From positions 1 to 43,438 of the forward strand of contig CADCFN010000020.1 of NCBI GenBank assembly GCA_902800715.1: DNA of 43,438 bases, written 5' to 3'. Position numbers and translations under genes: made by a program. Of this stretch, positions 25,405 through 39,480 are shown piece after piece (the stretch's first letter is position 1; every line of letters begins with the position of its first letter). Source of the DNA: an uncultured Bacteroidales bacterium. GTDB taxonomy: Bacteria > Bacteroidota > Bacteroidia > Bacteroidales > Muribaculaceae. The notes under the pieces were generated by a model. That model ran no database searches, was not told the origin of the DNA, and saw nothing but the letters and a program-made list of their open reading frames with translations.

Positions 25405-26592
25405 TTATTTCTCATTGATATTGTTGCCCAAGAAGGCGAAATGGGCTGGAATGTCGCCAGTTCGCACATCCCACTTCTTGACGCCATGACGGTCGAAACA
25501 GAATAGTCGCCCTGGCGAGACGTAATCCTTGGCATCGGTGACATAGATGTCCTTGGTTATCGGATTGACTGCGACGGCATAGGGAATGACGATTTCCTTA
25601 TCAGTACCGTCGGTGATGAAATTGTCGCTCACCACCTGGCGCTGACGGGTGTCCACAATAGCATAATTGAACTTGTTACTCATCGTGACATAACTCCACT
25701 CGGTGCTGACAACATAGAGCGAGTCGCCGTCGAGCCACATGTTGCTCACGCGGCAATCGATGCTATCGACAAGTTGCTGTTTGCGCGTGTCATAGGCATA
25801 TATCTTGCTCGGTGTGGTGTAATAGTCGCCACGGGATGCCACCCATAGCATACCGTGACGGTCACCCTTGACCCACGACAGGTTGATGGCGATGGGGATG
25901 CGGCGCTCCTCCTTGAAGGTTTCCACATCAATGACCGACAGAGTATTCTCGTAGTTGGGCACCATGTAGCCGCCTGAATTGGCGACATAAATCTTACCCT
26001 CGACAATCTCCAGTTCATCGGGCTGGAAGCCGACAAGACAGGTATCGACAATCTGCATCGTTACGGTATCTATCTTGGCGACATAACCGCGCTGCTCGTA
26101 GTTGGGGTTGATCTGCACCGGACCGGCATAACTGGTCACATAGGCATAGCCGCCGTAGAAGCGGATGAAGCGGCAGTTGGGAATGTCAATCTGATATTTC
26201 TTCTTGCAGGTGTATTTGTCAAGCACATCCACCTTGTTGGAACAGTTGATGACACAAAACAGGTTGCTGCCGTAGATGCCGAGGTCGTTACCCACGTCGC
26301 CCATCTCCTTAGGAACATTGGGGTTGGCATAGGAAAAGATATTGCGCAGGTACTCGCCATAAGCGTAGTCATAGTAGTCGAGCGTCGCCTTGTTCCACCC
26401 CATGTTGCCCTCACACAGCAGGTAGAAACCCTCGATGTCGGTAAATTCAGGCTGCGCCACCGACACATGCTCCGGCAGGAAGATGGTTTCCTCTTCGCGG
26501 CACGATGTCACCAGCACCAGCAGCAGCAAAAGAATCTGGGACAAAGGGACGGTTCTTTTGTCCCACTTTGGCATATTTAGGATATTAATCAT
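25405..26592 (-). CDS. btuG: Surface cobalamin-binding lipoprotein, BtuG-like propeller
   Basis: 395 residues. Lipoprotein signal with lipobox VTSC and Cys31 as the lipidated residue; the next residues REEE are acidic, as in Bacteroidetes surface-export signals. The rest is a seven-bladed YncE/DUF5074-type beta-propeller (GFYLLCEGNMGWNKATLDYY, VGFQPDELEIVEGKIYVAN, SVIDVETFKEERRIPIAI, YAVAVNPITKDIYVTDAKDY). BtuG of Bacteroides thetaiotaomicron is a surface protein of this kind that binds B12 very tightly and docks on BtuB. The start overlaps the btuB stop by one base (TGATG), so the two are translationally coupled. A second in-frame ATG at residue 7 is an alternative start. Confidence 0.92.
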   Translation of the reverse strand: MINILNMPKWDKRTVPLSQILLLLLVLVTSCREEETIFLPEHVSVAQPEFTDIEGFYLLCEGNMGWNKATLDYYDYAYGEYLRNIFSYANPNVPKEMGDVGNDLGIYGSNLFCVINCSNKVDVLDKYTCKKKYQIDIPNCRFIRFYGGYAYVTSYAGPVQINPNYEQRGYVAKIDTVTMQIVDTCLVGFQPDELEIVEGKIYVANSGGYMVPNYENTLSVIDVETFKEERRIPIAINLSWVKGDRHGMLWVASRGDYYTTPSKIYAYDTRKQQLVDSIDCRVSNMWLDGDSLYVVSTEWSYVTMSNKFNYAIVDTRQRQVVSDNFITDGTDKEIVIPYAVAVNPITKDIYVTDAKDYVSPGRLFCFDRHGVKKWDVRTGDIPAHFAFLGNNINEK

Positions 26593-28676
26593 CAGAAGTC
26601 GTATTTGAGGATGAGTTTGTAATTGCGCCCCGGCATGGGATAGTTGAGGATGACGTCATAGTACTGGTTAAAGAGGTTGTTGACCTCGCCAGAGACCTTT
26701 AATGTGGTTTTTCCCAAGTGGAGCATATATCCTGCCGACAGGTCGTGAGTGTACCAGGGCTGCTCGTGGTTCTCGCGGGTATTGGCACTGGTGTGGTAGC
26801 GTTCGCCCACATAGATGAAGCTGTAGTTCACGTCCAGATCGCGCCAGTTCAGGTGACCGACAACTGAGCCACTGTGCCAGGGAATGTAAGCCAGCTGGCC
26901 CTTGTAGGTGCCACCGTCCCCGTTGTCGGCGGGATTGGTATAGTCCTGAGCCTTCTGGTAAGTGTAACTCAAATTGATGTCCAGAATCACATCGGCAGGC
27001 AGACGCAAAGTAGTACGCGCGCTCACGTCGATACCACGGATTTTCACGATGCCCACGTTCATCATCATCCAGCGGTATTGTCCCGTTCCTTTGGGTACAG
27101 CGATGATTTTGTCGGTGATATAGTTATAATAGACATCGGCGCTCAACTTGATACCTTCCAGCAGACCGCGGTTGGCTAGCAGGCGGTAGAGGAATCCCAC
27201 GTTATACTGGGTGGCATACTCAGGATTGAGCGTAATGTTGCCCATGTCGGTATAATAAAGGTCATTGAACGTGGGCAGACGGAAAATGCGCTTGTAAAAC
27301 GCCCTAAGGTTAAAATCCCGCTCCTGCCACGGCTGCCAACTGAGGAAGACGGCTGGTGTGACCTTGTTGGCATACCTGCTCATCTTGCCCACTACCTGCC
27401 CGTTGAAACGTGCCGACGAACGGTCGTTAACCATGGTGTAGAGCAGGCTGCCCTGAATCTTGAAGCCATGCCAGGTCCATGCTGAGGCCAGTGCGGTGAG
27501 CACCGTGTGGCGGACAGGATAGCCAAAGCCCGTCAACGTGGCGTCAAGGCTGTTCCACTGGTAGTCCACCGACAGGTTGACATCCCAATCGGTAAGGATG
27601 GTATACTTGTTGGCGGTAGAAAGGTAAATCTCATCCTGCCAGAACTTGTTGTCGATATACATCAACGTGGTGTCGGGGTTGAGGTAATGCAAGTAGTCTC
27701 GAGAATACTTGGCGTTGAACATCATCTCGTAGCGGTCGCTGAACTTGCGCTGATAGGCCCCTTGCAGGAAGAAATTGCGGTCCCACTGCTTCTGGGCATG
27801 CTTCCACACATTATTGACGATGGCGCCAGGAATACCCTTGCTGCTGTCATAGAAATAGGCCTTGGCGTGCCACTTGCCGCTAGGCATGACACCGAATACA
27901 GCGCCCTCGACACGATAGGAACGCACCTCTCCATTCTGCCTGACGGCTGTCGTGTCCCACGCCAGCGTGCCGTCGCTATAATGCTTGCGGTAACGGAAAC
28001 GGTACTTGCCTGTGGCGTATGTGAACTCGCTGTTGAACGAAAGGCTCACCGCACGGCTCAGTTTGTGTTCCCAACGCAGGCTGGGATTCACGAGTCCGAA
28101 GGAGCCCGTCTTGAACGATACGTTGAAATTGTCACGCTTGCCATCCTTGAACTTGGGGTGGCGAGTGCGCAGGTAGATGGTACCCGCCGAGCCGTAGTCC
28201 TTAGCGCTCTGGAAGATGTTGCTGCGCTGACCGTTAAAAAGGGAAATTGCCTCGATATTGTCGAGCGAAAATTTTCCCAAGTCCACTTGTCCGTTCTGGG
28301 CGTTGCCAATCTGGATGCCGTCATAGAAAACGCCCATGTGGTTGGTACCCATTGAGCGGATATCGACCGTCTTGAGACCGCCCACGCCACCATAATCCTT
28401 GAGCTGGACGCCAGCAAAGTAGCGCACAGCATCGGCAACCGAATGGCTGTTGAGGCCCTCAAGCTGTTTTCCAGTAAGAATCTGTGCAGGAATCACGTCC
28501 TCGTAGGGGCGATGTCCATAAACGATGACCGTCTGGATGTACTGCATCGAGTCGAGCCTGCCATGCCCCACTGTCGCCATGATGGAATCGGTCTGCTGCG
28601 CAAGGACACCCTCCTGGGCATGAACGCACAGGATGCCGACAAGCGTCATGAATGCTATGACTAATAATTTACGCAT
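26592..28676 (-). CDS. btuB: TonB-dependent outer-membrane cobalamin transporter
   Basis: 694 residues. Signal peptide about 1-20 (MRKLLVIAFMTLVGILCVHA). A TonB-box-like stretch IQTVIVYGHR is followed by the plug domain (GLNSHSVADAVRYFAGVQLK, GLKTVDIRSMGTNHMGVFYD, DLGKFSLDNIEAISLFNGQ) and a beta-barrel of about 22 strands that ends in YKLILKYDF. The length is near that of BtuB (about 600-700). The cobalamin riboswitch directly upstream and the coupled btuG make cobalamin the expected substrate. No inner-membrane BtuCD or periplasmic BtuF gene lies in the window. Confidence 0.95.
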   Translation of the reverse strand: MRKLLVIAFMTLVGILCVHAQEGVLAQQTDSIMATVGHGRLDSMQYIQTVIVYGHRPYEDVIPAQILTGKQLEGLNSHSVADAVRYFAGVQLKDYGGVGGLKTVDIRSMGTNHMGVFYDGIQIGNAQNGQVDLGKFSLDNIEAISLFNGQRSNIFQSAKDYGSAGTIYLRTRHPKFKDGKRDNFNVSFKTGSFGLVNPSLRWEHKLSRAVSLSFNSEFTYATGKYRFRYRKHYSDGTLAWDTTAVRQNGEVRSYRVEGAVFGVMPSGKWHAKAYFYDSSKGIPGAIVNNVWKHAQKQWDRNFFLQGAYQRKFSDRYEMMFNAKYSRDYLHYLNPDTTLMYIDNKFWQDEIYLSTANKYTILTDWDVNLSVDYQWNSLDATLTGFGYPVRHTVLTALASAWTWHGFKIQGSLLYTMVNDRSSARFNGQVVGKMSRYANKVTPAVFLSWQPWQERDFNLRAFYKRIFRLPTFNDLYYTDMGNITLNPEYATQYNVGFLYRLLANRGLLEGIKLSADVYYNYITDKIIAVPKGTGQYRWMMMNVGIVKIRGIDVSARTTLRLPADVILDINLSYTYQKAQDYTNPADNGDGGTYKGQLAYIPWHSGSVVGHLNWRDLDVNYSFIYVGERYHTSANTRENHEQPWYTHDLSAGYMLHLGKTTLKVSGEVNNLFNQYYDVILNYPMPGRNYKLILKYDF

Positions 28677-28704
28677 TACTACGGGTTTCTATCAATTGCG
28701 ACTT

Positions 28705-28885
28705 GGCAGGTCTTCTGACTCGCCCCTTCCCTATCAGCGACCCGTCCTTCCCATGCTGAGCCTCGCGAGAGGTCCATGCACAGTGGACTGGTGCGGGATA
28801 TCATTACATGGGGCACACAGCAGCGCCGTCTGTCCGGGATTCCCACCCGGTTCCCTTTTCACCCAGGGCCGTAACCCCAGGCACC
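28705..28885 (-). ncRNA. Cobalamin riboswitch (btuB operon)
   Basis: The minus strand carries all conserved blocks in order: GGTGCCTGGG, AAAAGGGAACCGGGTG, GAATCCCGGACAG, CGCTGCTGTG, the B12-box region CCACTGTGCATGG, GGGAAGG, and GAGTCAGAAGACCTGCC at the 3' end. Only 28 bases separate the aptamer from the btuB start, so control is probably at translation initiation. The outer boundaries are approximate. Confidence 0.96.
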
Positions 28886-28896
28886 AAATCTCGCCA

Positions 28897-28904
28897 CAAA
28901 GATA
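28897..28904 (-). promoter_or_regulatory. -7 box of the btuB operon
   Basis: The minus strand reads TATCTTTG, a perfect TAnnTTTG, directly upstream of the riboswitch. The -33 element is not clear; CAG on the plus strand 23 bases away is the nearest candidate. Confidence 0.65.
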
Positions 28905-28947
28905 ATGCAATTTTCTATACTTTTATGCAGTCTTGCCTCCAAGATTT

Positions 28948-29919
28948 TTACTTGGGTAGGAGGTTGCGGTAGAAATAGACGTGCATGATGCAGTAGAGTG
29001 CGGCTCTCAGGAAATTGACAGCACCTTTTCCCTCGGTATAAAACAGATGATGACGGTATTTAAGGTGGTAACGACACAATCGCAACAAATTGCCAAGACC
29101 AGGCTTACCCTCGAGACCAGCCATAGCTGTGACATCTTCATAGAGTTCACCTTCGGCTTTGATGCCTTGCATCAGGCGGTAACGGCGCTGGAAATAGTCA
29201 AACAGATAGGGCTGCATCTCCCGATAATGGCGTATCGACCATGACAGGGTATAAAAAGCATTTTCCACCGAGGGCGTGCGATGGCTGTCGGCACGCGTGA
29301 ACGTGGCAGCATCCTCATGGCGCCGTTGGTTGACGAGCACCTCGTTGACAAGGACAACACTGTCATTGGCAGCGGCTGCAAGCGCCAGGAATACGTCATA
29401 GTAAATCTTTCCAACCGTTTCCTGATCAGGAATCATATCCAACAGCCGGCGATCGATAAGCACTGTGTGACCGGCTATGGAGCTGTAAAGCATGCGTGCC
29501 AAGTGATAATTGGGTGTGCGAGGATCATAATTCACCGCAGAGCCATCAGTAGAGAAAGGCTTGGAGCGGCATGTGCACAACAGCCTGTCACCGATAGCCG
29601 CCATTTGCTTCTCAATTTTAGTGCTCTCCCAGATGTCATCCTGGTCACTGATGGCGATATAGTCCCCAGTAGCACGCCGCAGCGCACTGAAGAAGTTATT
29701 GTTCACGCCACTGCCGGCCTCGTTAGTGAACAGCTTGATTTGAGGGCAGCAGGTTGCATACTCCTGCAACAACGGCCAGGTGCCATCGGTCGAATGGTCA
29801 TCCTGGATGATGATTTCATCAGCAGGACGGGTCTGCCCCAACAGGGAGTCGAGCTGCTCCTTCAAGAAGCGCTCCCCATTGTAGGTACACATCACTATGG
29901 ACACACGTTTGCCTTGCAT
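28948..29919 (-). CDS. Family 2 glycosyltransferase
   Basis: 323 residues with a GT-A fold, cytoplasmic or membrane-associated. The N-terminus VSIVMCTYNGERFLKEQLDS and the IIIQDDHSTDGT segment bind the nucleotide sugar, and the DXD-type motif is SDQDDIW (about residues 97-103). It resembles glycosyltransferases that add sugars such as rhamnose to surface polysaccharides; donor and acceptor cannot be named. It stands between the rpoC terminator and the btuB riboswitch, with no related glycan genes nearby in the window. No terminator is seen in the 44 bases between its stop and the btuB promoter box. The -7 box (29927-29934) is so close to the start that the mRNA may be almost leaderless. Confidence 0.9.
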   Translation of the reverse strand: MQGKRVSIVMCTYNGERFLKEQLDSLLGQTRPADEIIIQDDHSTDGTWPLLQEYATCCPQIKLFTNEAGSGVNNNFFSALRRATGDYIAISDQDDIWESTKIEKQMAAIGDRLLCTCRSKPFSTDGSAVNYDPRTPNYHLARMLYSSIAGHTVLIDRRLLDMIPDQETVGKIYYDVFLALAAAANDSVVLVNEVLVNQRRHEDAATFTRADSHRTPSVENAFYTLSWSIRHYREMQPYLFDYFQRRYRLMQGIKAEGELYEDVTAMAGLEGKPGLGNLLRLCRYHLKYRHHLFYTEGKGAVNFLRAALYCIMHVYFYRNLLPK

Positions 29920-29926
29920 GAGATTG

Positions 29927-29934
29927 CAAAGTTA
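29927..29934 (-). promoter_or_regulatory. -7 box close to the glycosyltransferase start
   Basis: The minus strand reads TAACTTTG, ending 8 bases before the ATG at 29919. The -33 match is weak. If used, transcription would begin at or next to the start codon. Confidence 0.4.
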
Positions 29935-29982
29935 CACATTAATTCCCAATCCCTACACCCGGTTAAACCTATATCTAACAAG

Positions 29983-30019
29983 AAAAAAAAACTCCAGCAC
30001 GCTTCGCAGCGGGCCGGAG
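29983..30019 (-). terminator. Terminator of the rpoBC operon
   Basis: The minus strand reads CTCCGGCCCGC, loop TGCGAA, GCGTGCTGGAG with minor mismatches, followed by nine T. It lies 84 bases after the rpoC stop. Confidence 0.93.
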
Positions 30020-30102
30020 CCTCAATAAACAAATTAACTATGGAAAATATACGATTATTTCAATCTCAATTTTATTATCATTCAATGTCGTAGCCGATGG
30101 GG

Positions 30103-33100
30103 TTATTCATCTTCCATCGCTGCGAGTTCACGCTCTTTTCTTGCCTGCTCGGCAAGCGCCATCTCGTTCTTGTCACCAACGACAAGCGTCTGATATTCGC
30201 GCATACCGGTACCGGCGGGGATGAGGTGACCGCAGATTACGTTCTCCTTCATACCCTCGAGCGTGTCGGTGCGGCCATTGATTGCGGCCTCGTTGAGGAC
30301 CTTGGTGGTCTCCTGGAACGATGCTGCCGACATGAAGCTACTGGTCTGCAGAGCGGCACGGGTGATACCCAGCAGAATCTGCTCACTGGTAGCGGGCACG
30401 GCGTCGCGAACGACGACGAGTTTCATGTCACGGCGCTTGAGCGATGAGTTGATGTCACGCAGTTTGCGTGCAGTGAGAATCTGACCATTCTGGACCTCGT
30501 CGCTGTCGCCACTGTTGGTGACAATCTTCTTGCCCCAGATGCGGTCGTTCTCTTCCATAAAGTCACGCTTGTCAACCGTCTGCTCCTCGAGGAAGCGCGT
30601 GTCACCGGGATCGATGATGCGTACCTTGCGCATCATCTGGCGCACGATTACCTCAAAGTGCTTGTCATTGATCTTCACACCCTGGGTGCGGTAAACGTCC
30701 TGAACCTCATTAACGATGTAGTCCTGAACGGCCGTGGGACCCTTGATGCGCAGGATGTCGGCAGGCGTAACAGCACCGTCGGACAACGGTGTTCCGGCAC
30801 GCACAAAGTCGTTCTCCTGAACCAGAATCTGCTTTGACAGCGGCACGAGGTACTTCTTCTCCTCGCCGATGCGGCTCTTGACGGTAATCTCGCGGTTACC
30901 GCGCTTGATGCGTCCGAAGGACACCTCACCATCAATTTCGCTGACGATAGCGGGATTGGACGGGTTGCGGGCCTCAAACAGCTCGGTCACACGAGGCAGA
31001 CCACCGGTGATATCACCAGCACCACCCGAGAACGAGCGCGGAATCTTGACGAAGACCTCACCAGGGGTGATTTCCTCGTTATCCTTCTTCATGAGGTGAG
31101 CACGCACGGGCAGCGAGTAGGACCTGAGCACATTACCCTCAGCGTCAATTACCTCGGCCTCAGGAATGCGGTTGTGGTCCTTGGTCTCGATGATGAACAT
31201 CTCGGCATTACCCGACATCTCATCATACTCCTCGCGATAGGTGACGTCCTTGATCAGGTTCTTGAACCTCAGGGTACCGCCGACCTCACTGACAATAACA
31301 GCATTGAAAGCGTCCCATTCACAGATCTTGTCACCCTCATTCACGGAATCACCAGGCTTGAAGAACAGCTTGGAACCGTACTCGATGGGAGCATGGGTAA
31401 GCACCATGTTGGTGTTGGGGTCCTTGATAGACATCTCGGCCATACGACCTACAACGATGTCCACGCCGTCCTTATCCTGCACGGTGCGCAGGTCTTCAAT
31501 CTCGATGCGTCCGTTGTACTTGGAAGTGATATTGGAAACAGCCGAAGCGTTGCTAGCCACACCACCGGCGTGGAACGTACGCAGAGTCAGCTGTGTGCCA
31601 GGCTCACCGATAGACTGGGCGGCAATCACGCCGACAGCCTCGCCACGCTGTACCATGCGGTGGGATGCCAGGTTGCGTCCGTAGCACTTGGCGCACACAC
31701 CACGCTTAGCCTCACAGGTGAGGACCGAACGGATTTCTACCGACTCGATGGGCGAGCGGTCGATGCGTGCAGCAATAGCGTCGGTGATTTCTTCACCGCT
31801 CTCGACGATGATTTCGCCCGTGGTGGGGTCAATCACATCGTGAACCGATACGCGACCCAGGATGCGCTCACCCAGGGTAGCGACAACGCGGTCGCCCTGA
31901 CGCACCTCGCGGCAAACGAGTCCGCGCAGTGTGCCACAGTCTTCCTCATTGATAATCACATCGTGGGCAACGTCCACCAGACGACGGGTCAGATAACCGG
32001 CGTCGGCGGTCTTCAATGCGGTATCGGCAAGACCCTTACGGGCACCGTGAGTCGAGATGAAGTACTCGAGCACCGACAGACCCTCCTTGAAGTTGGCGAG
32101 GATGGGGTTCTCAATAATCTGATGACCACCCTCTACACCCGACTTCTGCGGCTTGGCCATCAGACCACGCATACCGGAGAGCTGACGAATCTGGTCCTTA
32201 GAACCACGAGCACCCGAGTCAAGCATCATGAATACCGAGTTAAAGCCCTGCTTGTCGGCAGTAATCTGCTTCATCAGCTCGCTAGTGAGCTCGGTATTGA
32301 CATTAGTCCAGATATCAATAATCTGGTTGTAACGCTCATTGTCACCGATGAGACCCATCTCATAGCTGGCCTTGATTTTCTCGGCCTCGGCATCACCGGC
32401 AGCGATGATTTCGGCTTTCTTGTCGGGAATGAGCACATCGTTCAGGTTGAACGACAGACCACCCTTGAATGCCATGTAGTAACCCATGTTCTTGACATCG
32501 TCAAGGAACTGTGCCGAACGGGGCACACCGCAGTTGCGGATAACACGGGTGATGATGTTACGCAGCGATTTCTTGGAAATCAGCTCGTTGACATAACCGA
32601 TCTCGTAGGGAACGGTGTTGTTGAAGATGATACGACCGACAGAGGTCTCCTCAACGAGTTTGTTCTCGTGCTCACCATTCTCGTTCACCACATCAACCAT
32701 CACGCTGATGATAGCGTGCATGGCGACCTTGCCCTCGTTATAGGCTACCAGAGCCTCCTCAGGACCGTAGAACTTGAGTCCCTCGCCCTTGTCGCCCTTG
32801 CGCAGCTTGGTGATGTAGTAAAGACCGAGTACCATATCCTGTGAGGGAACGGTAACGGGGTCGCCGTTGGCGGGATTGAGGATGTTGTGGGGCTCGAGCA
32901 TCAGCATCTGAGCCTCGACAACGGCCTCGTTGCCCAGCGGCAGGTGAACTGCCATCTGGTCACCGTCGAAGTCGGCGTTGAATGCGGTACAAGCCAGCGG
33001 GTGCAGCTGAATGGCCTTACCCTCGATGAGCTTGGGCTGGAACGCCTGGATACCCAGACGGTGCAGTGTCGGTGCACGGTTCAGAAGCACGGGATGACCC

Positions 33101-34404
33101 TTCATCACGTTCTCGAGAATGTCCCACACGACGGGCTCCTTGCGGTCCACAATCTTCTTAGCGCTCTTGACGGTCTTGACGATACCGCGCTCGATGAGTT
33201 TGCGGATTACGAAGGGCTTATACAGCTCAGCAGCCATATCCTTGGGGATACCGCACTCGCCCATCTTCAACTCGGGACCCACGACGATAACCGAGCGGGC
33301 TGAGTAGTCCACACGTTTACCGAGCAGGTTCTGACGGAAACGGCCCTGCTTACCCTTAAGGCTGTCGCTCAAGGACTTGAGGGGACGGTTGGCGTCGCTC
33401 TTGACAGCGCTCGACTTGCGCGAGTTGTCAAGCAACGAGTCCACAGCCTCCTGCAGCATACGCTTCTCATTGCGCATGATGACCTCGGGAGCCTTAATCT
33501 CGATGAGTCGTTTCAGACGGGTGTTACGGATAATCACGCGACGATACAGGTCGTTCACATCGCTGGTGGCAAAACGTCCACCATCGAGGGGAATCAAGGG
33601 GCGCAGCTCGGGCGGAATCACGGGGATGACCTTGAGAATCATCCACTCGGGGCGGTTCACGTTCTTGCTGGCACGGAATGACTCAACGACTTGCAGACGC
33701 TTGAGGGCGTCGGTCTTGCGCTGCTGCGAGTTCTCCTTATAGGCACGGTCGCGGAGCGTGTTGGCCAATGTATCCAAGTCAAGTTCGGCAAGGAGGTCAT
33801 AGATGGCCTCGGCGCCCATCTTGGCGATGAACTTGTCGGGATTGTCGTTCTCCAGGGACTGGTTGTCCTTGGGCAGTTTCTCCATGATTGCGACATACTC
33901 ATCCTCGGTGAGCAGGTCGTACTTCTGCAGCTCGCGGCTCTCGGTACCGTTTTCATACTTCACACCAGCAGGATTGATAACGACATAACGCTCATAATAG
34001 ATAATCATGTCGAGCTTCTTGGTGGGGATACCCAGCAAATAGCCAATCTTGTTTGGAAGAGAGCGGAAGTACCAGATGTGAGCCACCGGCACAACGAGCT
34101 CGATGTGGCCGCTGCGCTCACGGCGCACCTTCTTCTCGGTCACCTCGACACCGCAGTGGTCGCACACGATGCCCTTGTAGCGGATGCGCTTGTACTTACC
34201 GCAATGGCACTCATAGTCCTTGACAGGGCCAAAGATGCGTTCACAGAACAAGCCGTCACGTTCGGGCTTATAGGTGCGGTAATTGATGGTCTCAGGCTTG
34301 AGGACCTCACCATGTGAATTCTCCAGGATCTCGTCGGGCGAAGCCAGACTGATGGTGATCTTGGTGAAGTTGTTCTTTATCTTTGTATCTTTCTTGAAAG
34401 CCAT
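30103..34404 (-). CDS. rpoC: RNA polymerase subunit beta'
   Basis: 1433 residues from the ATG at 34404 ([15 protein letters not shown]), chosen over an upstream in-frame ATG that would overlap rpoB; this leaves 14 bases after the rpoB stop. The first zinc site is Cys66, Cys68, Cys81 and Cys84 (CHCGK, CDHCG). The catalytic magnesium motif NADFDGD is at 476-482. A second cysteine cluster is [13 protein letters not shown]. Length and motifs are those of Bacteroidetes beta'. It is the last gene of the ribosomal protein/RNA polymerase block. Confidence 0.98.
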   Translation of the reverse strand: MAFKKDTKIKNNFTKITISLASPDEILENSHGEVLKPETINYRTYKPERDGLFCERIFGPVKDYECHCGKYKRIRYKGIVCDHCGVEVTEKKVRRERSGHIELVVPVAHIWYFRSLPNKIGYLLGIPTKKLDMIIYYERYVVINPAGVKYENGTESRELQKYDLLTEDEYVAIMEKLPKDNQSLENDNPDKFIAKMGAEAIYDLLAELDLDTLANTLRDRAYKENSQQRKTDALKRLQVVESFRASKNVNRPEWMILKVIPVIPPELRPLIPLDGGRFATSDVNDLYRRVIIRNTRLKRLIEIKAPEVIMRNEKRMLQEAVDSLLDNSRKSSAVKSDANRPLKSLSDSLKGKQGRFRQNLLGKRVDYSARSVIVVGPELKMGECGIPKDMAAELYKPFVIRKLIERGIVKTVKSAKKIVDRKEPVVWDILENVMKGHPVLLNRAPTLHRLGIQAFQPKLIEGKAIQLHPLACTAFNADFDGDQMAVHLPLGNEAVVEAQMLMLEPHNILNPANGDPVTVPSQDMVLGLYYITKLRKGDKGEGLKFYGPEEALVAYNEGKVAMHAIISVMVDVVNENGEHENKLVEETSVGRIIFNNTVPYEIGYVNELISKKSLRNIITRVIRNCGVPRSAQFLDDVKNMGYYMAFKGGLSFNLNDVLIPDKKAEIIAAGDAEAEKIKASYEMGLIGDNERYNQIIDIWTNVNTELTSELMKQITADKQGFNSVFMMLDSGARGSKDQIRQLSGMRGLMAKPQKSGVEGGHQIIENPILANFKEGLSVLEYFISTHGARKGLADTALKTADAGYLTRRLVDVAHDVIINEEDCGTLRGLVCREVRQGDRVVATLGERILGRVSVHDVIDPTTGEIIVESGEEITDAIAARIDRSPIESVEIRSVLTCEAKRGVCAKCYGRNLASHRMVQRGEAVGVIAAQSIGEPGTQLTLRTFHAGGVASNASAVSNITSKYNGRIEIEDLRTVQDKDGVDIVVGRMAEMSIKDPNTNMVLTHAPIEYGSKLFFKPGDSVNEGDKICEWDAFNAVIVSEVGGTLRFKNLIKDVTYREEYDEMSGNAEMFIIETKDHNRIPEAEVIDAEGNVLRSYSLPVRAHLMKKDNEEITPGEVFVKIPRSFSGGAGDITGGLPRVTELFEARNPSNPAIVSEIDGEVSFGRIKRGNREITVKSRIGEEKKYLVPLSKQILVQENDFVRAGTPLSDGAVTPADILRIKGPTAVQDYIVNEVQDVYRTQGVKINDKHFEVIVRQMMRKVRIIDPGDTRFLEEQTVDKRDFMEENDRIWGKKIVTNSGDSDEVQNGQILTARKLRDINSSLKRRDMKLVVVRDAVPATSEQILLGITRAALQTSSFMSAASFQETTKVLNEAAINGRTDTLEGMKENVICGHLIPAGTGMREYQTLVVGDKNEMALAEQARKERELAAMEDE

Positions 34405-34418
34405 AGTAGAAAGCGGTA

Positions 34419-38228
<3,810 letters not shown>

Positions 38229-38358
38229 TGATGTTTTGAGAACTCAAAAAAATCGATAAAAGCATAAAAAGATCTCATGCACCACACAGCCAGCCGCAAG
38301 GAGGCTATCATGGTTGAATTTTGGCTGCCATTGGGCGGCTCGGGGTTGAGTGGTCAAT

Positions 38359-38421
38359 ATTCATCAGGACAAGTTGTCCAGCCAATGGGTTTTGCCCACC
38401 GCTGGACAACTCCCGATGAAT
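38359..38421 (-). other. Long hairpin in the rplL-rpoB gap
   Basis: ATTCATC..GG (38359-38368) plus AGTTGTCCAGC (38372-38382) pairs with GCTGGACAACT (38401-38411) plus CC..GATGAAT (38412-38421), giving about 20 base pairs around a loop that itself contains GGG/CCC. There is no T-run. In enterobacteria an RNase III cleavage hairpin sits in the same gap; a similar processing role here is inference. Confidence 0.6.
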
Positions 38422-38448
38422 CATCTTGTGTGCAGGTCAAATTTGACA

Positions 38449-38490
38449 CAAAAAGGTTAAGAACCTACTCGTGGTAGTGATTCTTAACCT
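38449..38490 (-). terminator. Terminator or attenuator after rplL
   Basis: AGGTTAAGAA (38454-38463) pairs perfectly with TTCTTAACCT (38481-38490), 23 bases past the rplL stop. The minus-strand tail is TTTTTGTG. It probably acts as a partial terminator ahead of rpoBC, because no promoter is recognised before rpoB. Confidence 0.8.
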
Positions 38491-38512
38491 ACACACCTGT
38501 TAACAGGTGCTA

Positions 38513-38890
38513 TTATTTCAGTTCAACCTCGGCACCCAGGCTCTCGATCTCTGCCTTCAGAGCATCGGCCTCGTCCTTGGTAGCACCCTCCTTGAGGGTA
38601 GCGGGAGCCTTGTCAACAAGGTCCTTAGCATCCTTCAGACCAAGGCTGAGGAGCTCTTTCACCTTCTTGATCACCTGGAGCTTCTGAGCACCAGCGGCCT
38701 TGAGGACAACGTCAAACGAGGTCTTCTCCTCGGCCTCAGCGGCTGCACCAGCAGCGGGACCAGCAGCAACAGCAACAGCTGCAGCAGCGGGCTCGATGCC
38801 ATATTCATCTTTCAAAATCTGAGCGAGTTCGTTAACTTCCTTTACGGTAAGGTTGACTAACTGTTCTGCAAAAGCTTTCAAATCTGCCAT
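38513..38890 (-). CDS. rplL: Ribosomal protein L7/L12
   Basis: 125 residues. The N-terminal dimerisation part ([20 protein letters not shown]) is followed by an alanine-rich hinge ([18 protein letters not shown], about 35-52) and the C-terminal factor-binding domain ([39 protein letters not shown]). It forms the ribosomal stalk with L10, which is encoded 42 bases upstream by rplJ. Confidence 0.98.
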   Translation of the reverse strand: MADLKAFAEQLVNLTVKEVNELAQILKDEYGIEPAAAAVAVAAGPAAGAAAEAEEKTSFDVVLKAAGAQKLQVIKKVKELLSLGLKDAKDLVDKAPATLKEGATKDEADALKAEIESLGAEVELK

Positions 38891-38932
38891 AATTGTATGG
38901 ATTTAAAATTGGTTGTTGTTTTTTGTTTTTGT

Positions 38933-39457
38933 TTAATCTTCTTTTTTGGATAAGGTTTCCAGGACTCCGTGGAGCTTGTTGCCACCCGACTGGAGAGCGC
39001 TGATGACGTTCTTAGCCGGCGACTGCAGCAGAGCCACAACATCGGCAATAAGCTCGTTCTTGCTCTTGAGAGCTACCAGAGCATCGAGGTTCTGCTCGCC
39101 AATAAAGACGGTCTCCTCAACATAAGCAGCCTTAAAAGCGGGAATAGTCTCTTTCTTACCGCGGAATTCCTTGATCAGTTTAGCCGGTGCATTGCCCGTG
39201 TCGCTGAGCAACAGGGTAGTGGGGCCAGCCAATGCGTCATAGAGGCCACTATAGTCGATGTCACAAGCATCCATGGCCTTCTTCAACAGGGTGTTCTTGA
39301 CTACCATCATCTTGATACCGGCCTTGAAGGCAGCGCGGCGCAAGTCCACGGTCTTCTCAGCATTCAGCGATGTGGTGTTAGCCAGATAGACAACGCTATA
39401 CTTGTCAAGAGTGTCCTTGATCTTCTCGATCATTAAGGTTTTATCTTCCTTCTTCAT
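38933..39457 (-). CDS. rplJ: Ribosomal protein L10
   Basis: 174 residues. It begins MKKEDKTLMIEKIKDTLDKY and carries VVKNTLLKKAM and the L10 landmark YDALAGPTTLLL. It anchors L7/L12 dimers to the ribosome. It lies 23 bases after rplA, in the usual rplKAJL order. In many bacteria L10 represses its own operon; no leader structure is assigned here. Confidence 0.98.
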   Translation of the reverse strand: MKKEDKTLMIEKIKDTLDKYSVVYLANTTSLNAEKTVDLRRAAFKAGIKMMVVKNTLLKKAMDACDIDYSGLYDALAGPTTLLLSDTGNAPAKLIKEFRGKKETIPAFKAAYVEETVFIGEQNLDALVALKSKNELIADVVALLQSPAKNVISALQSGGNKLHGVLETLSKKED

Positions 39458-39480
39458 TTCGTTACAATCGATTTAAATGT

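Noticed and set aside
25371-25544. N-terminal extension of the 403-residue surface protein
   Set aside because: The extra residues overlap btuG coding sequence and precede a clean signal peptide; the ATG at 25370 is the better start.
31096-32844. Plus-strand open frame of 582 codons opposite rpoC
   Set aside because: Shadow of rpoC; no domain, no promoter, composition typical of an antisense frame.
38277-38477. 66-codon plus-strand frame in the rplL-rpoB gap
   Set aside because: It overlaps two RNA hairpins of the minus-strand transcript, lacks a promoter and has no protein features.
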